From Rhizobiaceae bacterium (GTDB lineage Bacteria > Pseudomonadota > Alphaproteobacteria > Rhizobiales > Rhizobiaceae): a stretch of DNA of 45,388 nt. The notes under the pieces are model-generated. The model was not told the origin of the DNA. It did no database searches and saw only the letters and a list, made by a program, of their open reading frames with translations. The stretch is taken from assembly GCA_023953775.1 (NCBI GenBank), contig JAMLJD010000031.1:1-45388 (forward strand), in the 5' to 3' direction. The translations under genes and the position numbers were made by a program. Below are positions 25,359 through 32,400 of the stretch, piece after piece (within the stretch, counting starts at the first letter, position 1; every line of letters starts with the position of its first letter).

Positions 25359-25736
25359 TCAACCACCATGACGACCGGATACGGTGGCGGGCTTTCGTGC
25401 AGATACCGTCGTGGCGCGCTCTTCATATACCGCAGCCGGCGCAACTGGCCGCCCATCGGGCAGCGGTGCCGCTGCAATCTCCGGATCCGTCTCTCGCACG
25501 CGATTCCGCCAGGACCAGCCGTTGGCCTTCCGACACCCCGCGCATCGGCGCGCGGGCTTGAAGCTCGTCGCCGACGTCGATGCCTCGAAGGGTTGCCCGC
25601 ATTGCCAGCACGTTGAGCGCCAAATCCGTAGCTCGATCTCGGCTCCGTCGCGCTGGCGGCGGTACGGCTCGACTCGCATCAGCTCAAAGGTCTGGCCGCG
25701 ATGGATCGCGACATGGCCTACTAGGAAGCCCGTCAT
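25359..25736 (-). CDS. Small zinc-ribbon-like protein
   Basis: A 125-residue protein starting MTGFLVGHVAIHRGQTFELM. It contains a CWQCGQPFE pair followed about 20 residues later by CAGCRK, a four-Cys zinc-ribbon pattern, then a WSWRNRVRETDP segment and an Ala/Pro-rich tail. It overlaps the gene before it by four bases, and the repeat-containing gene begins one base after its stop. It may bind nucleic acid or protein; the function is unknown. Confidence 0.65.
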   Translation of the reverse strand: MTGFLVGHVAIHRGQTFELMRVEPYRRQRDGAEIELRIWRSTCWQCGQPFEASTSATSFKPARRCAGCRKANGWSWRNRVRETDPEIAAAPLPDGRPVAPAAVYEERATTVSARKPATVSGRHGG

Positions 25737-25987
25737 GATCCGCGCTCCCGGTGCGCCCTCGCCTCTCGAATCGCCTGACAAGCCTCGGCCGCCGTGATGC
25801 CGAAACGGCGCCGGAGATCAGGTACGATCGGCCGCGGCAGTTGCGCGTCTGGCATCGTAGCGATCCAGCGGGCCGCCTCGTCGACGGCCGCGCTGCTTTC
25901 ATGGTCGAGACCGGTGGTTCCGCCGACGGGGATAGTGGCGCTCATCTCGCCAGGCGCTGCGGCCGGTGGAGCCGCGTGGGCGGTCAT
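25733..25987 (-). CDS. Unknown small protein
   Basis: An 84-residue protein starting MTAHAAPPAAAPGEMSATIP, with a disordered Ala/Pro N-terminus and a helical C-terminus (PDLRRRFGITAAEACQAIRE) that looks like a small DNA-binding helix pair. It overlaps both neighbours by four bases (ATGA type). Family not recognised. The tight coupling supports a real gene. Confidence 0.65.
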   Translation of the reverse strand: MTAHAAPPAAAPGEMSATIPVGGTTGLDHESSAAVDEAARWIATMPDAQLPRPIVPDLRRRFGITAAEACQAIREARAHRERGS

Positions 25988-26301
25988 AGCCCCACCTCCT
26001 CGCCGCTGTGTTCCAGAATCCACTGGCGACGGGCAGCGAGATAGCGATCGCTGCGATCGGTCCGATCGATCTCGCGAAGATGAATCAAGATCGGCTCGAG
26101 CCGGTCCTTTGCCGCGTCGATCGTGATGCACAAACAGGCCATAAACTCCCGATCGCAACCTCGCCCGTCGCCCATCAACTCGGTGACGACGCGAAGCATC
26201 GAAATCGCCGCGTCGAGGTCGTCGCTCGGATACTGGTACGAATAGGGCACCGGAAACCCTTCCGGCCGGCGGGCTTTGGTGGTATTTGTGGAGGCGTTCA
26301 T
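25984..26301 (-). CDS. Unknown small protein
   Basis: A 105-residue protein (MNASTNTTKARRPEGFPVPY at the start) with a helical, Cys-containing middle (LMGDGRGCDREFMACLCITI) and the C-terminus RRQWILEHSGEEVGL. GAAGGAAAG precedes the ATG. The stop overlaps the next gene by four bases. It is the second gene of the minus-strand operon, 82 bases after the AlpA-like gene. No recognised domain. Confidence 0.65.
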   Translation of the reverse strand: MNASTNTTKARRPEGFPVPYSYQYPSDDLDAAISMLRVVTELMGDGRGCDREFMACLCITIDAAKDRLEPILIHLREIDRTDRSDRYLAARRQWILEHSGEEVGL

Positions 26302-26383
26302 CGGCTTTCCTTCGTGGGTTTGCTGAGATCGTGGCCCGGCGAGGATGCGCCCTCGGCCGGGCCTTTTGTTTGCGGGCTGGTCG

Positions 26384-26617
26384 TCATGCCGCCGACCTTT
26401 CAGCCGTCGAGCGCACTGGCGCCGAAAGCCGCTCCGCTGCCCAGGCGTCCAAGTCCTCGATGTCGTAAAGCGGGAAACGACCGTGATACCTCATCGCGGG
26501 ACCACCCCCGATCGAAGCCCACTTTGCGAGCGTCTGCACCGCGACCGGCAGGCCATGCTTTTCCATCAGATATTGCGGCACTTCGGATCGCCGCAGTCGA
26601 ATGCGTTCAGGTGTCAT
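26384..26617 (-). CDS. AlpA/excisionase-like helix-turn-helix regulator
   Basis: A 77-residue protein starting MTPERIRLRRSEVPQYLMEK, followed by VAVQTLAKWASIGGGPAMRY and HGRFPLYDIEDLDAWAAERL. This is the AlpA/MerR-type layout common to excisionases and satellite regulators: a helix-turn-helix, then a short wing with GR.PLYD..DLDAW. AGGAG is placed seven bases before the ATG. It is the first gene of the 13-gene minus-strand operon and is divergent from the Arc-like gene, so it probably controls excision or operon expression. A longer start at 26761 would run through the palindromic control region and is rejected. Confidence 0.85.
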   Translation of the reverse strand: MTPERIRLRRSEVPQYLMEKHGLPVAVQTLAKWASIGGGPAMRYHGRFPLYDIEDLDAWAAERLSAPVRSTAERSAA

Positions 26618-26639
26618 GGGTTCTCCTAAGAGGCGATTC

Positions 26640-26706
26640 TTGGCATATATGCCAACTTCTGCCACGACTAGACATAGTCGGCGCATTGAAGGTATGTCAA
26701 GACATA
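26640..26706. promoter_or_regulatory. Three palindromes between the AlpA-like and Arc-like genes
   Basis: Within the 130-base divergent gap lie a perfect 16-bp palindrome TTGGCATATATGCCAA (26640-26655), an interrupted one CGACTAGACATAGTCG (26665-26680), and a third TATGTCAAGACATA (26693-26706). Further half-sites of the GGCA/TGCC type follow up to 26740. This is the expected control switch of the element, with sites for the Arc-like and AlpA-like proteins. Confidence 0.7.
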
Positions 26707-26747
26707 TCGGGCATAGGTGCCCATAAATGCCCACGGGAAATTTTTTG

Positions 26748-27083
26748 ATGGCCAAGCGCACATTGGCGAAGGATCTGGAAAAGTACGTTATCCGCCTGCC
26801 AGACGGGATGAGGGCGCGCCTTCAGTCGGCGGCCGATGACAACGGTCACTCTCTCAATGCAGAGATCGTCGCCCGGATTGATGCGGCTGACGACGTTCGT
26901 TCGGTGAAGGCAGATTTTGAGCTGGCAAAGGAACGGATATCGCAGCTTCAGAATCTCGCTGAAGACCGACGAAAGATGGTCGCTATGATGGAATCAGCGC
27001 TCGCCAGCGCAGAAGCACGCGAGAAAGCGATGCAGTCTCAGATTGAGCGCCTAACGACGCTTCTGGAAAAGAAGCTCAGCTAG
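26748..27083 (+). CDS. Arc-family ribbon-helix-helix repressor
   Basis: A 111-residue protein. The first 45 residues (EKYVIRLPDGMRARLQSAAD followed by DNGHSLNAEIVARID) are the Arc-type ribbon-helix-helix: a beta strand that enters the major groove, two helices, and the S(L/M)NAEIV motif. The rest is a coiled coil (about residues 55-110, including VKADFELAKERISQLQNLAE), probably for oligomerisation. GGGAA lies upstream of the ATG at 26748. It is divergent from the AlpA-like gene across three palindromes and probably keeps the element silent. It is tail to tail with the integrase gene, with a four-base overlap. Confidence 0.85.
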   Translation: MAKRTLAKDLEKYVIRLPDGMRARLQSAADDNGHSLNAEIVARIDAADDVRSVKADFELAKERISQLQNLAEDRRKMVAMMESALASAEAREKAMQSQIERLTTLLEKKLS

Positions 27084-28354
27084 GCCCGCCGCGGCATCTC
27101 GACAACCTTCGCCGTCTCCTCCCCGGTCATCTGGCGATGGACTTCGGCCGCAACCCTGTTGGCAGCGGCGACGAGCACGCTATCCAGCCGGTGCGTGTAC
27201 CGGGACGTGATGCCGGCGCCAGCATGCCCGATCATGGCGCCGATCGTGGCGTCGGAGAAATCCAGATCGGCCGCCACGGACGCGAAGGAATGCCGCAAGG
27301 TGTGCGCGGTGACAGCGGGCAAACCGGCATGCGCGAATATACGGCCAAGAGCATTGGCTAGAGCGCCAAACGGCTTTTCCGGGCCTCGGACACCGGGCAG
27401 CACCCAAACGCCTCTCCTGGAGGTCCCTAGGCCCCGCAGCACTGCAGCGGCTTCGTTCGAGAGCGGGCGGGTAGACGCACCGGTCTTGCTGTCGCCGAGA
27501 CGCAGCGCGGAACCATCGAAATCGACTTCCGTCCATCGCAGATTCGCGATCTCCCCGCGTCGGCATCCCGTCAGCGCCAGAAGGCGCACCGCGGCCACCG
27601 CCTGCCAAGCCTCGACCGATTCCGCCAGTGCCTCGCCGAGCTTCCGGTATTCCTCCGCCGACAGCCGTCGCTCGCGCTTCCCATCGGCCGGCCGTGGAAC
27701 GCCGTGGACGGGGTTTCGGTCGATGATGCCTTGAGATACCGCGAAGGCCAGGACGCCGCTCAGCAGGCCCGCCGTGCGTGTTGCGGTGCCGGCGCCGCCC
27801 TCGACCACCGACTTGCCGCGAAGGCGCCCTGTCTTCTCGACCTTCGCCGTCTTCCCGATTGTGACGTCGGCGATCCATTTCACGATATCCGAGCGCTCGA
27901 GGTCGACGACGCGCTTGCGGCCCAGGAGTGGGCGGATATGCCGGTCGATCCGGCCCCGATCGATATAGAGCGTAGACGGCTTTTTCGGTTTCCGCCCCTT
28001 GCCCAGGATCAGGCCCTTTTCCGCCGCGTCGAGATAGTCGTCGCAGAGCTCGTCAACCGTGATTGCGCCGCGCCGTGTCCGGCGTTCCGTCAGCGGATCC
28101 TCGCCCTTGATCGCACCGCCCAGGATACCGGTCGCCAGTTCGCGCGCCTCATCCGTCGTAAGCTTGCCATGCGGACCGATCGTCATCCGCCGGCGCTGGC
28201 CGTCTACCCGGTAGTCGGCGACGTAGTTCTTCGTCCCGGACGGGAAGACGCGGACGCCGAAACCGGACAGCTTCGAGCACCAGACGAAATACGGCTTCGC
28301 GCGTGGCTCCGCCTTGTCGACGATCGATTTCGTGAGCTTCGCCATAGGTGACAT
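27080..28354 (-). CDS. int: Tyrosine recombinase/integrase of the element
   Basis: A 424-residue P4/DUF4102-type integrase. An N-terminal arm-binding domain (VDKAEPRAKPYFVWCSKLSG, then FGVRVFPSGTKNYVADYRVD) is followed by a core-binding domain and the catalytic domain. Catalytic residues are visible: Arg in ALTGCRRGEIANLRWTEVDF, Lys in LGDSKTGASTRPL, His-x-x-Arg in HTLRHSFASVAADL, the second His in IGAMIGHAGAG, and the Tyr nucleophile in ITSRYTHRLDS. The gene is intact and lies 156 bases from attR, transcribed inward. The start may be 28354 or 28345. It should catalyse recombination at the tRNA-Arg 3' end. Confidence 0.96.
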   Translation of the reverse strand: MSPMAKLTKSIVDKAEPRAKPYFVWCSKLSGFGVRVFPSGTKNYVADYRVDGQRRRMTIGPHGKLTTDEARELATGILGGAIKGEDPLTERRTRRGAITVDELCDDYLDAAEKGLILGKGRKPKKPSTLYIDRGRIDRHIRPLLGRKRVVDLERSDIVKWIADVTIGKTAKVEKTGRLRGKSVVEGGAGTATRTAGLLSGVLAFAVSQGIIDRNPVHGVPRPADGKRERRLSAEEYRKLGEALAESVEAWQAVAAVRLLALTGCRRGEIANLRWTEVDFDGSALRLGDSKTGASTRPLSNEAAAVLRGLGTSRRGVWVLPGVRGPEKPFGALANALGRIFAHAGLPAVTAHTLRHSFASVAADLDFSDATIGAMIGHAGAGITSRYTHRLDSVLVAAANRVAAEVHRQMTGEETAKVVEMPRRA

Positions 28355-28385
28355 TTCCCATCGGTGTCACCACAGTGTCACCACA
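28347..28385. promoter_or_regulatory. Repeated GTGTCACC words at the integrase start
   Basis: GTGTCACCAC occurs at 28364-28373 and 28375-28384, with an inverted GGTGAC at 28347-28352 overlapping the integrase start region. The shared word with the left end of the element (19649) suggests arm-type integrase binding sites that may also repress the int promoter. Confidence 0.4.
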
Positions 28386-28510
28386 AAACGGGAAATTTTG
28401 GAATGGTCGGGAAAGCCCAATATTGTTGGAGGAAGCCGAAACGGCTTATATGGCAAGGGTTTGGGAAGCTTCAGCGAACATGCGCCAAACCGGGAAAGCG
28501 CTGCGGTATC

Positions 28511-28558
28511 GCCCTCCGAAGGCAGAGGTCACAGGTTCGAATCCTGTCGGGTGCGCCA
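28511..28558 (+). repeat. attR: 48-bp copy of the tRNA-Arg 3' half
   Basis: Identical over 48 bases to 19554-19601, ending in GCGCCA. The 5' half of a tRNA is absent upstream, so this is not a second tRNA gene. It marks the right end of the integrated element. Confidence 0.95.
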
Positions 28559-28883
28559 AAAATTCCGGAGTTTGACGGAAGTACGCTTCGACGGAAGTTC
28601 ATCCGGACTAGCGCCAGGTGTGAAAACTCTTGCGGGAATGCTTCGCAGCCACACTGCCAAGGTGCTCCTTGAAAAGGGAGAAGGACGCCGTCAGGAATCT
28701 GGTTACCGGCTCCGAAACACCTCAACTTGTCCGCTGGCTCGATGGCAGCGACCTTGCACTACAGATCATATATATCCCACAGTCAAAACCGACGAAATGA
28801 AAGCGTCAGTGTTGGCAGAATTTATCCATTGACGTTGTCTAAAATTTGTTCTTTTCTTAAAAAAGTAAGTTGAGCGTGGAAAA
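28559..28883. other. Non-coding stretch between attR and the proton-channel operon
   Basis: 325 bases without a convincing gene. The right half is clearly more AT-rich than the surroundings. It contains TTGACG at 28829-28834, a possible -35 element, with only weak -10 candidates around 28852-28860 in the T-rich stretch after it. This is the most likely promoter region for the operon starting at 28884. No terminator or repeat is seen. Confidence 0.45.
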
Positions 28884-29390
28884 ATGCGTTCTCAGAACAC
28901 CTTGCTGTCACTAGCATTGGTGACGGTTTTTATTTTCACAAATATCCTCCTTGGCCGGGCAGCTACAAAGGAGGAAATCTGGATCGACCCGAACTTTGTC
29001 CCTTGCGAAGGGCTTGGCGCGGGTGCCTCCGGCAATGTCGGGATGCGGGTTACGTTCGACGATACCGGGTCAGGAGTTCGGGTTACGTCGCTGCAGGTGT
29101 CGACACGCTACGGCTTTCCGCACATTCCGTCTGCACGCATCATCTACCGCAAACCGGGGGGCGGCTCCAGCGGCATGAACTTGCAGGACGCCTGGTTCCC
29201 GACCATCGGACCCGACGACGGCTCACATTATCTCTATTTGCCGAAACAAGCGGGAAAGGACGGACCGAAGGCGCAAACGCCATTCGAGATGGCGAGCGGC
29301 ACCGCTATCGAACTGTCGGTCTCGATACAGTTTCCACAAGCCGGCGGTGCCTGCGTGGCGGGCTTCGACAACAAGCTCGTCCTGCCGTGA
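28884..29390 (+). CDS. Secreted protein of unknown function, first gene of the channel operon
   Basis: A 168-residue protein with an N-terminal signal (LLSLALVTVFIFTNILLGRA, predicted cleavage after GRAA). The mature part is beta-rich (VGMRVTFDDTGSGVRVTSLQ, TAIELSVSIQF) and has two Cys residues, one near each end, that could form a disulfide in the periplasm. A Gly/Ser-rich turn (RKPGGGSSGMN) is in the middle. I do not recognise the family. It lies 86 bases upstream of the giant gene on the same strand and is probably co-transcribed. The ribosome site is weak (GTGGAA). Confidence 0.75.
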   Translation: MRSQNTLLSLALVTVFIFTNILLGRAATKEEIWIDPNFVPCEGLGAGASGNVGMRVTFDDTGSGVRVTSLQVSTRYGFPHIPSARIIYRKPGGGSSGMNLQDAWFPTIGPDDGSHYLYLPKQAGKDGPKAQTPFEMASGTAIELSVSIQFPQAGGACVAGFDNKLVLP

Positions 29391-29476
29391 AGCGGTCGCC
29401 GCCCGGCAACGGCGGCGCGAGGGGATAGGGCGGGCCGGGCGCGAAAGCGACCGAAGGCAATCCGGAGGGGAGGTGC

Positions 29477-32400
29477 ATGATGTCGTCAGGAGTCGCTTCA
29501 GCCCCAAGGAGATTATTTCTCCTGTTGCCGATGGTTGTGGCGATGTCCTGGATGCTGCTGCACGACTCGCGCGGCGAGATGCTCGATATCGCGCAGATCG
29601 ACAATCAGCACGTGCGCCGCCTCGCCAACGCGTTGCTTCAATTCGACGGGGAGGCTTCCGGTCCGGTTCAGAATGCCGGCGGCGTAGAGGATGCACATCA
29701 GGCCCTTGTCGCCGCCGTACGCATGGGCGCGTTTGCAGACGAATTGCTGCGGAAACTGCGTGGCGGCAAACCCCTGGGTCCGCATGAACCACATGGCTGG
29801 GGCGCCATCCCCCGGCAATTGTGCGAGGCAGCCAAGCTGCCGACGGGACGCTGTGTCAGCCTCGCATGCCTCAGGGCACAGGGCGACGATGTCACTACGC
29901 TGGCCAGGGAATGCGGAATAACACCGCAAACCCTCGCAGTATCGGGCGAGCCGGCGCAGCCTGCGGACGCCACCGCCTGGCGCGCCTGGCTGATGGAAAT
30001 TCCGCGCGAGGAGCTACCGCAAGACATCGCCGACGCCTTGTCGAACGGCAACCTGCCGGTCAATCAGACCGTCGTTGCCGCCAAAGGCGTGCTGCACGCG
30101 ATCTGGCCGGCGCTGGTGCGTCGCGCGGCAGACTTTCCCAGTCTTGCTGCGGCGGAATTGCCGGCATTCGTCACCGGCGTGGTGGCGGACGAAGCCAGGC
30201 GGTCGGCGCGGGCGGCCCAGATCGTTGCCGTGGCGGCGCTCGCCGCCGAGCTTCCCGCCTCCGCAAAGGCGTTTCTTGAGCGCCAGGCACCGGGTTCAGA
30301 GGCCGCGTTTTCCAAGCTCTCGGCATCCGCCGGGGCGCTCAAACCCCTGTTTGACGATCCGCAGAACCTGATCCGTCTGTCGGACGACTCAGATGCGCCG
30401 GCCATGGCGGGCGCTGAAGCTATCGAGAAGCTGCGTGCCGCGATCGTGGACATCGTACCCGAACTTCCGGAGATAGCAGCGGAACGTGTTGTCGAGTACG
30501 TCGCCGACCAGGTATGTCCGCAAGTCGCAGAAGGACCCCTCCATCCAATCGCGACGCGCCCGATTGCGATTCGCGGCGATGCGTCGAAGGCGGCGTTCGA
30601 GTTCGCGCTCCGCGAGACCGGCCGCTCTCCGGATGGTGAGATTTCCGCCGAACTGGTCGCCGCGATTTCGGCCGAGCTGAAGGAAATGTTCGATGGCGAC
30701 GGCAACCCGGTCGCCCGTCAGTGCATCGGCGAATTGCGCCAGGTATTTCCGCTCGGAATAGTAATCCGCCGCCTGCGGGAACGCGACGGCAAGCTCTTTC
30801 TCGCTGCGGACGACGACGAGTTGATCCAACGGGCCGAAGCGGCGCTCTTCCGGTCGGGGATCGTCGGGCTCGCCAACCGGCTCGCCCTGCCGATCACCTG
30901 GCCTGCCGCCGTGGAGGTCGAAGCGATCGTGCTCGAGTTCAAACCGGATTTCCGCGATGTAGCGCTCAAGGCGACATTGTCGGTGCCGCTGCTCGACCAT
31001 CGTCACCAGGCGGTCGTGCCGCTCGTTGTTGGGGGCCGTGTCCAGGACGAACCCGACGTCGTCAGAATGCTTGGACTCGACGGCCTCGTCGCCTCCCTGA
31101 ACCGCGAGATCGCAGACCGTGCGGCGGGCCGAAGGATTGCAGTCGGCCCTTTCAGCGCGGAGATCGAAAAGCTCGAACTTGCAACCACTACGGCTTCCGA
31201 CAATCCGATCCAGACCAGAACGGCGGCCGACAAGCGGTGGCTTTCGGCCCGGGCCAGGCTGACAGACGGACCGATCGTCATCGACAATGCCTGGCTGACA
31301 GTCGTCGAGCGCGGCGGTCAGGTCCGTTTCGTTCCCGCGATCGACCTGACGCCGCTGTTCCGAGCCGCGCTTGACGACGCGATTACGATACTTGCGGAGC
31401 AGGGCGAGTCGCTGGGACGGGCGATGCTTGTTCATCTCGACAACGCCGGCGAAGCAGCCCGCCCGTTCGTGGGTGCGGTCAGCCGGGCGCTGATGATCCA
31501 GCGCGTCGATCTGGACGACAGCGGTCAAGTGAACGTGACCCTCGCCCTCGACATCGGGATGATCGCGGGACAGGCTTCCTTGGTGGTCGAGCACAGCGGG
31601 CCGCTCGACTTCGACCGCGACGACCTTGGGTTGCCGCCGCTCTACAAGGCTCTTGCCGAGAAGGCGGTGCAGAACGGCACCGTCTGGATCAACGAGGCGG
31701 TCAAGCGCATTGACGCGGCTATCGGCGATCTCGTGGACGCCGAAGTACAGAATGCGTTGAACGCGCTGACCGAAAACGCGGCAGCCGTGGGCATCAAACT
31801 CACCTTCGATCGGCGCGACAGGGCGTTCTACGACCTCGAAGCGCAATACGCAGGCGTCACGACCCGTGTCGAAAACGTCCGGCTGACGGCGGTACCGCCG
31901 GATCTCGACTTCCGCGATGCCGAGATTTCGTCCGATGCGGAGGAGAAGCTGACCGCCGCGCTGATCGCCAGGTTCAACGAACTGATACCGCTCGACTGGG
32001 TTCAGTGCGGAAGCTCGAGGATTTCGAAAGGCGCGACGGGTATCGTCATCGAGTTGGGCATCAAGAGCGATCTCGCCGGATGCCTGCCGCTGCCAGCCGT
32101 GGTCTTCGATGGCAGGCGACTATCCTTCGACAAGGCGCGGACCGAGGCTGCGATCCTCGCCGTCTTGCAGAAACGGCTCGCAACTTTCCTGCCGGAGGAT
32201 ATTGCAGGATTTGTCGGCGAGGCCCGCTTCGCCGATGGATTCCGTAAACTTGCCGTTCCGTTCGAGGCCGAGATTCCCGGTCTGGGAGGTTTGACGCTTA
32301 GTGGCACGGCGACCGTGGACCTGAAATCCGGCAGCTTCGAAGTCAAGGTCGACGACAAGGACGCCCTGTTCAACAACGCCTTCAGGTTCGTGGCTGGAAA

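Larger units (their letters stand above)
19554..28558. mobile_element. Integrated satellite-like element at tRNA-Arg
   Basis: The element is bounded by the 48-bp att repeats; the excised circle would be 8957 bp. It encodes a tyrosine recombinase near attR, an Arc-like repressor, an AlpA-like HTH protein heading a minus-strand operon of 13 small genes, an HK97-like capsid protein, and three plus-strand genes at the left end. No terminase, portal, head protease, tail or lysis gene is visible. That points to a phage satellite that uses a helper's packaging machinery, or to a much-reduced prophage. No transposase or conjugation gene is present. Both att sites are intact, so excision is plausible. 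Confidence 0.88.

Noticed and set aside
28511..28558. Second tRNA gene
   Set aside because: Only the 3' half of a tRNA is present; the acceptor 5' strand, D arm and half of the anticodon stem are missing. It is the attR copy.
28314..28832. Plus-strand frame spanning the integrase start, attR and the flank
   Set aside because: It reads through the att site and intergenic DNA, has no ribosome site and shows no domain; it is a chance frame.
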